This document shows, piece after piece, positions 32,039 to 40,065 of a stretch of DNA of 64,000 nt (the stretch's first letter is position 1; each line of letters begins with the position of its first letter). A program made the translations under genes and the position numbers. The notes under the pieces are model-generated. The model had not been told where the DNA came from. It worked only from the letters and a program-made list of their open reading frames with translations, and did no database searches. Where the stretch lies: positions 1 through 64,000 of the forward strand of contig NZ_NMQT01000123.1 in the NCBI RefSeq assembly GCF_002234405.1, in the 5' to 3' direction. The DNA comes from Amycolatopsis thailandensis (GTDB lineage: Bacteria > Actinomycetota > Actinomycetes > Mycobacteriales > Pseudonocardiaceae).

Positions 32039-33528
32039 GAGCTCACCGCTTCCCGGACCTGCGCGCGGGAGAAGTGCAGCTCGGGATCGGTGATGTCGTC
32101 CGCGCGCAGCAGCTTGATGTCCGAGTGGTAGCTCATCGACGTCAGCCACGGCAGGCGGTCACCCTGGCGCGGAAGCTGATCGAGGGCACGCTGGACGTAT
32201 CCGGCGGCGAAGTCCAGGAACGGCCGCGTCGGCATGTCCGGATCGGCGAGGACGGGACGGCAGACGTCGTAGCCGTGAGTGTCCATATGCGACAGCAGGC
32301 GGCAGAAGTGCTCGCACAGCAGGCCGATCTTGAGCGTCCACGACGAGTTCGTGTAGCCGATCGCGAACGCGGCGTTCGGCACGTCCGAAAGCATCATTCC
32401 CTTGTAGGCGACCGTTTCCGGCAGGATCACCGGCTTGCCGTCGACGCTGAGCTTCGCCCCGCCGAACACCTGGAGGTTCAGGCCGGTGGCGGTGACGATG
32501 ATGTCCGCCTCCAGCTCGCGCCCGGATTCGAGCAGGACACCCTTCTCGGTGAAGGTCTTGATCTTGTCGGTGACGACGTCGGCCTGCCCCTTGCGGATCG
32601 CGGCGAACAGGTCACCGCCGGGCACGGCGCACAACCGCTGGTCCCACGGGTCGTACGGCGGGTTGAAATGCTCGTCGACCGGATAGTCCTTGGGCAGCTG
32701 CTTCTTGTTGACGTAGCGGATGAGCCCGCGGGCGGTCTTCGGGAACTTCTGGCAGAACTGCCAGACCGCGAGTCCCTTGCGGATGTTCTTGCGCCGGGTG
32801 AGCGCGTACGCCCGCTCGTCGCCGAGGATCTTGCGCAGGCCGTTGGCGAGCTTGTCCTCGCGCGGCACCGGCATGACGTAGGTCGGGGTGCGTTGCAGCA
32901 TCGTCACGTGCGCCGCGGTCCCCGCCATCGCCGGGATCAGGGTGACCGCGGTGGCGCCGCTGCCGATCACGACGACGCGCTTGCCCGCGTAGTCGAGGTC
33001 CTCCGGCCAGTGCTGCGGGTGCACGATCGTGCCGGTGAACCGGTCGCGGCCCTCGAAACGCGGGGTGAAGCCCTCGTCGTAGCGGTAGTAGCCGCCCGCG
33101 TTGAACAGCCAGCCCGCGCTGAGCCGGGTGCGCTCGCCGGTGTCGGTCCGCTCGATCTCCAGCAGCCAGTGGGACTCGTCACTCGACCAGGCGGCCGAGA
33201 GCAGCTTGTGGTGGTAGCGGATGCTGGGTTCGAGGCCGTTCTCGGCGACCGTCTCGCGCAGGTACGACAGGATCCGGGGCGCGTCGGCGATGGACTGCTT
33301 GTCACGCCACGGCTTGAACTCGTAGCCGAAGGTGTGGAGGTCGGAGTCCGACCGGATGCCGGGGTACCGGAACAGGTCCCAGGTGCCGCCGGACGTGCCG
33401 CGGGCCTCCAGGATGGCGAACGTCTTGCCCGGGTTCTCGGTCTTCAGGTAGCGCGCTGCCCCGATCCCGGAAATCCCGGCCCCGATGATGACCACGTCGA
33501 GGTGCTCGACGGGTGTGCTCGTCGTCAT
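32035..33528 (-). CDS. flavin-containing Baeyer-Villiger monooxygenase (EthA-like)
   Basis: A 497-residue FAD/NADPH enzyme that inserts oxygen next to a carbonyl. The FAD site is VVIIGAGISGIGAARYL; the Baeyer-Villiger fingerprint FxGxxxHxxxW is seen as FTGTIVHPQHW; the NADPH site is VVVIGSGATAVTLIP. LRKILGDERAYALTRRKNI and the IVTATGLNLQ motif match the EthA/MymA subgroup. ATG 33528 (MTTSTPVEHLD) is chosen from family length; the frame runs 36 codons further. It heads the monooxygenase-hydrolase-SDR operon and faces a PucR-type regulator. Confidence 0.94.
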   Translation of the reverse strand: MTTSTPVEHLDVVIIGAGISGIGAARYLKTENPGKTFAILEARGTSGGTWDLFRYPGIRSDSDLHTFGYEFKPWRDKQSIADAPRILSYLRETVAENGLEPSIRYHHKLLSAAWSSDESHWLLEIERTDTGERTRLSAGWLFNAGGYYRYDEGFTPRFEGRDRFTGTIVHPQHWPEDLDYAGKRVVVIGSGATAVTLIPAMAGTAAHVTMLQRTPTYVMPVPREDKLANGLRKILGDERAYALTRRKNIRKGLAVWQFCQKFPKTARGLIRYVNKKQLPKDYPVDEHFNPPYDPWDQRLCAVPGGDLFAAIRKGQADVVTDKIKTFTEKGVLLESGRELEADIIVTATGLNLQVFGGAKLSVDGKPVILPETVAYKGMMLSDVPNAAFAIGYTNSSWTLKIGLLCEHFCRLLSHMDTHGYDVCRPVLADPDMPTRPFLDFAAGYVQRALDQLPRQGDRLPWLTSMSYHSDIKLLRADDITDPELHFSRAQVREAVSS

Positions 33529-33597
33529 GCGGTACTCCAGCCTCGTCTCGGTTCTCCCCACCATGCGGGTGCGCGGGGGAATTGCGCTAGCACTATC

Positions 33598-33625
33598 TGC
33601 ACCATCATGATGGGTCCATGGTGCA
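33598..33625. promoter_or_regulatory. 7-bp-arm inverted repeat overlapping the pucR-type start
   Basis: TGCACCA and TGGTGCA flank a 14-base interior that itself contains CATCATGATG. The right arm covers the ATG at 33618 of the PucR gene and the left arm lies 70 bases upstream of the monooxygenase start. It is a good candidate for a shared operator of the divergent units. Confidence 0.5.
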
Positions 33626-34862
33626 AAGTGCCGCATCCCCGTGGCCGACGCTGTCCGCCGAGGCGCGTGAGCTCTTCCGGCGAGGGGCGGAGATCGTCCT
33701 GCATCCGCGCGCCGAATGGATCGAGGAGCTGCACGAGGCCTCGCTCGGCGGGGGCAGCATGCGCGCGGTCGCCGAGGACCCCGTGCTCACCGAGGGCACC
33801 AAGCGCGCGAACCTGGCGAATCTGCTGCACTGGGCGGCCGCCAACGTGCAGCATCCGGGCAAACGAGTCACCGCCAACCTGAACCAGGAGGTGCTCGAAG
33901 GCGCCCGCGACATGGTGCGCCGCGGCTTCGACTCCGGCGGCCTCGACGCCTACCGGCGGGCACAGGGCGTGGCCTGGCGGCGCTGGATCGAGATCTGCTT
34001 CGACCTCACGTCGGACCCGGTCCTGCTCCGCGAACTGCTGGACGTCTCGTCACTGTCGATCACCACGTTCATCGAGGACACCGTCGCCGCGGTGTCCGAA
34101 CGGATGGCCGCCGAACGCAGCGAACTCACCCGCGGCGCGCACGCCGAACGGCGGGCCACCGTCACGCTGCTGCTGGAGGGCGCGCCGATCGGCCGTTCGC
34201 GGGCCGAAGCCCAGCTGGGCTATCCGCTCGCCGGACCGCATACGGCCGCGATCGTCTGGAGCGGTTCGGCCACCCCGTCGTCCCAGCAGCTCGAAACCGC
34301 CGCCGAGACGCTCATGCGGGCCAGCGACGCTTCGCACCGGCTGACCGTCGTCGCCAGCGCGGCCGCCCTGTGGGTCTGGCTCCCCGGCCGGACCCCGCCC
34401 CGGATGGACCGGCTCGCCGAAGACCTCGCACCGCACCCCGACGTCCGGGTGGCGCTGGGACGGCCCGGCAGCGGCATCGACGGTTTCCGCCGCAGCCATC
34501 TGGACGCCGCCGCCACCCAGCGGATGCTCGCCCGGCTCACCTCACCGCAGCAGATCGCGCGCTACCAGGACATCCAGTTGCTCGCTCTGCTCACCGGCGA
34601 CCCGGCGCAGGCGGGCGAATTCATCGCCGACACGCTCGGCGACTTCCGGCACGCCGACGCCGAAACCCGCGAGACCGTCCGGACCTATGTGCACGAACTG
34701 GGCAACACGACGCGGACCGCGGAACGGCTCTACACCCATCGGAACACCGTCGTCCGGCGGTTGGCGCGGGCCGACGAACTGCTTCCGCGGCCGTTGGCGG
34801 AGAACGCGGTGGATGTGGCGGTGGCGCTGGAAACGTTGCGATGGCTGGGAAGCGGCGCCTGA
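33618..34862 (+). CDS. PucR family transcriptional regulator
   Basis: A 414-residue regulator. The N-terminal 150 residues are helical and resemble the RsbRD/PucR sensor type (AVAEDPVLTEGTKRANLANLLHW). A GGDEF-like degenerate domain follows in the middle, then the C-terminal PucR helix-turn-helix: AETRETVRTYVHELGNTTRTAERLYTHRNTVVRRL. It is divergent from the Baeyer-Villiger operon with an inverted repeat across its own start, which fits control of that operon and of itself. The ligand is unknown. Confidence 0.9.
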   Translation: MVQSAASPWPTLSAEARELFRRGAEIVLHPRAEWIEELHEASLGGGSMRAVAEDPVLTEGTKRANLANLLHWAAANVQHPGKRVTANLNQEVLEGARDMVRRGFDSGGLDAYRRAQGVAWRRWIEICFDLTSDPVLLRELLDVSSLSITTFIEDTVAAVSERMAAERSELTRGAHAERRATVTLLLEGAPIGRSRAEAQLGYPLAGPHTAAIVWSGSATPSSQQLETAAETLMRASDASHRLTVVASAAALWVWLPGRTPPRMDRLAEDLAPHPDVRVALGRPGSGIDGFRRSHLDAAATQRMLARLTSPQQIARYQDIQLLALLTGDPAQAGEFIADTLGDFRHADAETRETVRTYVHELGNTTRTAERLYTHRNTVVRRLARADELLPRPLAENAVDVAVALETLRWLGSGA

Positions 34863-34917
34863 AACTGTCGGGGGTGTCGGGCAGGATGGTTTCGTCGATC
34901 AACACTGTGGAGGGGTA

Positions 34918-36315
34918 GTGACGGGACATCCGGCAGACCAGGCGGTACAAGCGTTCTGGGAGGAAACAGCCGATCTCTTCTCCTTTGAACCTGGTCGGGT
35001 CAACCTTCGCGCTCCCCGATCACGTCTCGTCCTGACCGTTGCAGAGGCATTGATTCAAGGTGGCATGGAACAGTCATCCATTCACATCAACGCGCGCCTT
35101 CATTTGCCTGGTTCCTACGACGGATTATCACAGCGATGGGACATCCTCGTCATCGATGACGGATTCCCGGTAGCGGCCATCGATCTCCGGGCGCTGACTG
35201 GCTCCGGTTCCACGAACAACCGGGCAAACCGGATGAAAGAAATCGTAGGGCAGAGCATCAACGTCGCCCGCGCGTACGCTCACCCGTCGGTTGAAGCTTT
35301 CAGACCAGCACTAGGGCAGGCACTCCTGCTCGAAGAAACAGACCAGTCGACAACCCCACGAAAGCGGCAGAGCGACCTGGCGAATTTCCAGCCGATGTCC
35401 GTCCTCGACGAACTGGGAGCCTTCTTCCGCCGCCTGCGCAGCGATGGCCAGTACGACGCCGTTTGGTATCTGACAGCACGAAACTCACCGGACGCGGAGG
35501 TCCGCGAGCCCGATCCGGAGATGGGGCTCACCGCTTTCGTAAGCATCATGATCGAACGCATCGCGGCGGTCCGTGAAGCCAGAGACGGCCAAGGCCTCAG
35601 CGCAGCCGACCTCGGTGAACTCCTTACCCAGCGCGACGACTTGAAGCTGGGCAGGACGATCGCCGAGCGGGAGGACGTCGCTGGCGTCGTCGCAGGCATT
35701 AGCTCCGTTGATTCCGGCCGGGTGGCCGTGGATTTCGACGTCATCCAACGGCGACGGCAGATCGTCGCGGAGCTGCGCCAGCTTATTCTCAACTCGAACA
35801 CCACCGAAACCGAAATCCAGAAGATGATCGGCAAACGCTATTGGATCTTCGGCGGACAATACGTCGGCGTGCTCGAAAGACGTCAGATCATCACCCTAGA
35901 CGAATACGACGTACCACTGATCTGCGCGGACCGCAGCATCCATATCATCGAACTTAAACGACCAAAGCACAAACTCGTCCGAGAGCACCGCAATCACCAG
36001 ATCGTCTCGAACGAAGTCCACGAAGCAGTCGCCCAGTGCATGAACTACGTTCGCGGCTTCGACGAACTGGGGGCAGCGCATCAGACCTACTACCACAACG
36101 AACTCGGTCTCGATCTGGACTTTCGCCGAGCGAGGGGAACGGTCATCATCGGACATCCGGAGCTGTCCGCTTCCGACGAGGTCAGCAGGGAACAGATCGA
36201 GCAGACGATCCGCTCTTACAACGCTCACCTGAGCCGGGTTCAGGTGATCACATTCGCCGACCTGGTGGACAGCGCCGAACGAGCGCTGGCCTTCGAAGCC
36301 GAAGAACACTCCTAG
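34918..36315 (+). CDS. XhoI/PaeR7I-like domain fused to Shedu (DUF4263) nuclease: putative anti-phage protein
   Basis: A 465-residue cytoplasmic protein starting at GTG 34918 with GGAGGGG close upstream. Residues 1-220 follow the XhoI/PaeR7I restriction-enzyme layout: an FWEE opening, LHLPGSYDGLSQRWDILVID, and the NNRANR segment that follows the catalytic strand. The E-x-K expected there reads D89-L-R91, so this half is probably catalytically dead. Residues 290-455 resemble Shedu: ETEIQKMIG, Y330-D331 and IHIIELKRPK, where D331 and E345-x-K347 would form the PD-(D/E)xK site, then the VHEAVAQCMNYVRG helix. Codon use is clearly less GC-biased than the neighbours, suggesting transfer. It follows pucR by 55 bases and converges on the STAND/TPR gene. 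Both family calls are by eye. Confidence 0.75.
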   Translation: MTGHPADQAVQAFWEETADLFSFEPGRVNLRAPRSRLVLTVAEALIQGGMEQSSIHINARLHLPGSYDGLSQRWDILVIDDGFPVAAIDLRALTGSGSTNNRANRMKEIVGQSINVARAYAHPSVEAFRPALGQALLLEETDQSTTPRKRQSDLANFQPMSVLDELGAFFRRLRSDGQYDAVWYLTARNSPDAEVREPDPEMGLTAFVSIMIERIAAVREARDGQGLSAADLGELLTQRDDLKLGRTIAEREDVAGVVAGISSVDSGRVAVDFDVIQRRRQIVAELRQLILNSNTTETEIQKMIGKRYWIFGGQYVGVLERRQIITLDEYDVPLICADRSIHIIELKRPKHKLVREHRNHQIVSNEVHEAVAQCMNYVRGFDELGAAHQTYYHNELGLDLDFRRARGTVIIGHPELSASDEVSREQIEQTIRSYNAHLSRVQVITFADLVDSAERALAFEAEEHS

Positions 36316-36341
36316 CCTTGAAATTATGTCCCCCGACGGGG

Positions 36342-39341
36342 TTACTCGAGAGTGCTGACCGCCCAGGGCGGTGAGATGCGTCCGTCGGGTGTCAAACCGT
36401 ACTTGCGCAACCGCTGACGACCTCCCCGGTCCTTCATTTTCGCGAAGAGGGTTTCGATACTGGTTCTCGCCTCAGTGTACCCGTGCACTAGCGCGATGAG
36501 GTAATGGTCCAACGCATCGGTGTAACGGACCTCGCGCCGCAGATGATCGGCGAGGCACACGCGCGACTTCATGTCACCCGCGCTGATGCCTCGTTCGAGC
36601 AGGGCGATCCCTTGCTCCTTGCTGTTTTTCTTCGCCAGAAGCGACAACGCGATCGACGCGACGGCCGAGGTGTCCGAGTTCGCCAGTTGTTTCTCGAGTT
36701 CGACCATCGCTTTTCCGAACTCACCTTCGCCGGCCAAGGCGAGAACCCGGTTCGTGGCATAACGTGGATCCGTAGGATCGCACGTCTTGAGAAGACGCGC
36801 CGCGTCGTGGTATCGCCCGATCTGCAACTGCACCTCGACGGCTCGCATCCGGGCGGGTGCGTACTTTTCCGTCGCCGCGGTGGTGAAGACGTCCACGGCG
36901 GCGGGCAACTTCTTGCTGCGCACCACGACCGGCCCGAGGCTTCTCTCGAACAAGCGGGTATCTGTGTCTGCTTCCGCCTGGCCTGCCGCGACCAATCCCT
37001 CCGCGACCCAGTGCAGCGCTTGCCCTTTGCCGACGTTGGCATGCCGCATGTAGCTGCTCGCCGCGTGAGCCACAACCCCTTCGTAGAGCAAGAAATCACT
37101 GAGCGGAACGAGAATGTCCGGTGGTGCGATCTCGACGGTCTTGATGTACCACTCGAAGGCCTCCTTGTGGCATCCCGCCCGGCAGAGTGCTTTGGCCAGC
37201 TCTTCTGGTTGGGGCGGTTGCTGATACCGCTGGGCACCGCGGAAGAAACCGATGGCTTCGGTCACCCACCCCGCTTCCGCCGCTACCCGCGCGGCCGTCG
37301 CCGGAGCGGACTCGTCACCCTCATCGATGGCTTGCTGATAGCACTCGAGCGCTCGCCTGATCAGGCCCCTGGTGGCCAAGACATCACCGACCGCGGTGAA
37401 CGCTTCGGGGTTTCCCTGCGCAGCCGCCGTCGCGGCGTGCGTCAACGCCACGTCGAAGAAGCCGGCCATGGCGTTGATCCGTGCGGCCGAAGCCAACCCG
37501 GAAGGGACCTCGTACTCGACCGCCGTCTCACTCCAGTCCAACGCGTCCTCGAGAAGGTTGTGCGCGACCAGGATCTCTGCGCCGAGTAGGTAGGCATGGT
37601 GATTTCCAGCCGAGGCCAGGTTGTGCAGTGTCCCCAGTGCGAACTTGATCTCCTCGTGATCCGTCAGCATATCCGCTGCGGCTTGAAGGATCTCCGGGCT
37701 GTTGTGATTCGGGAGGGACATCAGCCACTCCACGGCCGACCGGACGCCGGTGGTGGCGGCCAGCATGTCGGCGGCCACGGCGGCGGCCTGGCCGTCTCCG
37801 CGCTGCGCGAGGTCGCGGTAGAGGCGCAAAGCGTCCTCACGTTGCCCTAAGTCGTTGTAAGCCATGGCAGTCAGGGCGGTAGCCCGCCTGTCCCGCTGCT
37901 CGACCAGTCGCTCCAAGAAGCGAATGACTTCCTTCGGCCGTGCCGACGAAAGCAGCATTTCGGCGGCGGTAGTGTTCGCCTCGTGACCTGCCCCAAAGCA
38001 GGCGTGCTGTTCGAGCGCTTCATCGATGCGACCGGCGCGGTGAAGCAAGCCAGCCAGATCGAGCCGTGCTTCCTCCTGACCTTCCTTCGCTGACCGAAGG
38101 TAGAAACGAGCCCCATATTCGAGAAGGCCACGTCTTTCGCATTCCTGCGCCATGGCAGGCAGGCTCCCTTGGTCCGCGTATCGGATCAAGACGTCCCAAA
38201 GGCCCGGGTCCGGCAGACGTGGCCTGGCGATGTCGCGCACATGGCGGCGCTCCAGATAGTCGTCGAACCGGTAAGAAGGGCCCTCACCGTCCGCAACAGG
38301 AGCTCGCTCGATCAGCACGCTCCTCCCGCCGTTCCCTCGGCGAGTCAGCTCGGTGAGCGCATCAGAGATCCACTGGTCACCGAGGCCGCCGATCGCACCC
38401 TGCGAAAGATACAAGGGCGCACCCTTTTCGAGCAGTTCGCGTCGCAGCCAGCTGCCGTGACCCGCGCTGAGAGCGTCAACGACACACTCGAGGATCGCTC
38501 GCTCCCCCGCGCGAGCCGTATCATGCCGCTCTTGCAGTTCAGGAACGTCGACCAAATCCTGGATCACGTGTCCAGCCTCGGCACGCGAGACCGCATCCGC
38601 GAGCCGCGGGTCGGTGGACGACAGCGCCCTGTCCATCTCCGCGCCGCTGAACGCGTCCGGCACGAGAACGCCATTGCCGGCGAAAAGCAGGCGAACGTGT
38701 GGAAAGAGATCTTCGCCCTCGGCTGGATGAGCTGTCAGCTGCCTCCAGTACTTCGTGCGCAACGTGGCGATGATCAGCACCGGACCGCGTCGGACATCGT
38801 GAAGGAGTTCCCTCAGGGCCTTCGCGATCTTGTTGCCCACACCGGCGCCGGGTTCTTTGAAGTAGCGCTCGGCCCTCGGGAGCCAGATGACTGTCCGAGG
38901 CCCGATCTTCCCAAGCGAGTCCAGCAACTCGAGCGGGTCACTGGGGCTGATACTGGGCCACAGCCGCCAGTCGGCCATCCAGGAATTCCACTCCCCGGGT
39001 CTCACCCATCGGATCGCCTCCCAGGCTGAGCGCTTTTTGCCCGCCGTTGACTCGCTGATGAGCGTCACGATCCCACTCGTACCTCCGACGACCGGAGCTA
39101 TCTTCGCCCGGAGGTCGCCGTCGAGGTCACGTGGAACGTACGCGGTGTCGCCCGGCAGGCCGCGCGCGCTCCGGGTCGCACCCCGCACCGGAAGGATCTC
39201 CAGCCGGCTCGACACGCACTCTGGCAAGGCAACGCCCAAGGTGGCCTCAGGCCCGCATTCCAGCCGCCCACCCTGGTTGAGCACGTCCACCAGCTCATCC
39301 GCCTTTTCGCCGATCGGTTCATCATGGATGCACGGCGGCAA
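36342..39341 (-). CDS. STAND-like TPR protein with degenerate nucleotide-binding site
   Basis: A 999-residue protein. Residues 85-165 align with the start of actinomycete STAND-type NTPase modules: the P-loop position reads SESTAGKKRS (96-105, where GxSTAGKTR is usual) and the Walker B position reads VIWLPRAERYF (151-161, with PR in place of the acidic pair). From about residue 385 to 960 there are more than 15 TPR/Sel1-type helical repeats (AxxLLxxAGRxDEAL pattern). No effector nuclease or protease domain is visible. The frame begins just after a TAG, and the first possible start is TTG 39341 with GGTGA upstream. Such proteins act as signal sensors in conflict systems. It converges on the Shedu-like gene with 26 bases between stops. 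Confidence 0.75.
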   Translation of the reverse strand: MPPCIHDEPIGEKADELVDVLNQGGRLECGPEATLGVALPECVSSRLEILPVRGATRSARGLPGDTAYVPRDLDGDLRAKIAPVVGGTSGIVTLISESTAGKKRSAWEAIRWVRPGEWNSWMADWRLWPSISPSDPLELLDSLGKIGPRTVIWLPRAERYFKEPGAGVGNKIAKALRELLHDVRRGPVLIIATLRTKYWRQLTAHPAEGEDLFPHVRLLFAGNGVLVPDAFSGAEMDRALSSTDPRLADAVSRAEAGHVIQDLVDVPELQERHDTARAGERAILECVVDALSAGHGSWLRRELLEKGAPLYLSQGAIGGLGDQWISDALTELTRRGNGGRSVLIERAPVADGEGPSYRFDDYLERRHVRDIARPRLPDPGLWDVLIRYADQGSLPAMAQECERRGLLEYGARFYLRSAKEGQEEARLDLAGLLHRAGRIDEALEQHACFGAGHEANTTAAEMLLSSARPKEVIRFLERLVEQRDRRATALTAMAYNDLGQREDALRLYRDLAQRGDGQAAAVAADMLAATTGVRSAVEWLMSLPNHNSPEILQAAADMLTDHEEIKFALGTLHNLASAGNHHAYLLGAEILVAHNLLEDALDWSETAVEYEVPSGLASAARINAMAGFFDVALTHAATAAAQGNPEAFTAVGDVLATRGLIRRALECYQQAIDEGDESAPATAARVAAEAGWVTEAIGFFRGAQRYQQPPQPEELAKALCRAGCHKEAFEWYIKTVEIAPPDILVPLSDFLLYEGVVAHAASSYMRHANVGKGQALHWVAEGLVAAGQAEADTDTRLFERSLGPVVVRSKKLPAAVDVFTTAATEKYAPARMRAVEVQLQIGRYHDAARLLKTCDPTDPRYATNRVLALAGEGEFGKAMVELEKQLANSDTSAVASIALSLLAKKNSKEQGIALLERGISAGDMKSRVCLADHLRREVRYTDALDHYLIALVHGYTEARTSIETLFAKMKDRGGRQRLRKYGLTPDGRISPPWAVSTLE

Positions 39342-39564
39342 GTCATCACCTGTCGGTGTGACCTACTCCCGTCTCTTCGACCGTGGCGGATTTTTTCTGA
39401 ACCGGCCAGGCGTTCCAGCGATCTTTCGCCCAACGGTCGATGAGGCCGAGCAGCGGCCAAGGAGACTTCGTTAGCGCTTTAAGTCCACTTTCACCCGATC
39501 GAGTCGCAGGCGCACTGATCGTATGGTCCGTCCTTTCCCGCGACGAAGGAGGTCAGACCAACGG

Positions 39565-39894
39565 TCATTCGTCGGCACCCGGGTCCAGCGGGAGATCCAG
39601 GTTCCGGAGCATGGCGCGTTGTTCGGTGGTCAGCTCCCCCTCGATCGTGATCGTGAACGGCGGTGTTTCCTTGCGGGAGCGCAGAAAGTTGCCCCACGCG
39701 ATGCCCAGGTTCGCCAGTCCGGTCAGGGAGCCGATGGACATGCAGATGACCTCGAAGACCCCCATCTCCCCCGCGCCCCGGGACCCCGCCGTGCTGATCG
39801 TCGCGGACCGGGCGACGTCGGCGTCGTCGCGGAGCCAGCCGTAGAACTCCTTCAGCGCCTGTTCGTCGCCGGCGGCGTTGATCGTCAGCTCCAC
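39565..39894 (-). CDS. EACC1-like (effector-associated constant component) small protein
   Basis: A 109-residue protein. A beta-strand start (VELTINAAGDEQALKEFYGW) is followed by LRDDADVARSATIST, a membrane-like or hydrophobic central helix (VFEVICMSIGSLTGLANLGIAW), NFLRSRKETPPFTITIEGE and a Leu-rich end. This layout matches, from memory, EACC1, a constant partner in NTP-dependent conflict systems with caspase, trypsin or other effectors. GTG 39894 is chosen because GGGAGG lies four bases upstream; the frame extends to 40026. It is 223 bases upstream of the STAND/TPR gene on the same strand. No effector gene is adjacent. The 39342-39564 gap shows nothing recognisable. Confidence 0.65.
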   Translation of the reverse strand: MELTINAAGDEQALKEFYGWLRDDADVARSATISTAGSRGAGEMGVFEVICMSIGSLTGLANLGIAWGNFLRSRKETPPFTITIEGELTTEQRAMLRNLDLPLDPGADE

Positions 39895-40065
39895 GAGACC
39901 TCCCACGAAAGTGATATCCCTACAGATCGCGGCCTGGGCTTGAGGCGTAACAGAAATCCTGTCCCGAGACCTGACCGGTGGTTCCCGTTGACCGGCCGGT
40001 GACGAAACCCGGATCATGAAAGGCATCCAGATCCGGTGCGCGGCCGACCCCGAGGGCGGACAACG

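Noticed and set aside
36326..36345. CCCCGACGGGG between the Shedu-like and STAND/TPR stops as a terminator
   Set aside because: The stem is only four base pairs with no T-run; too weak to list.
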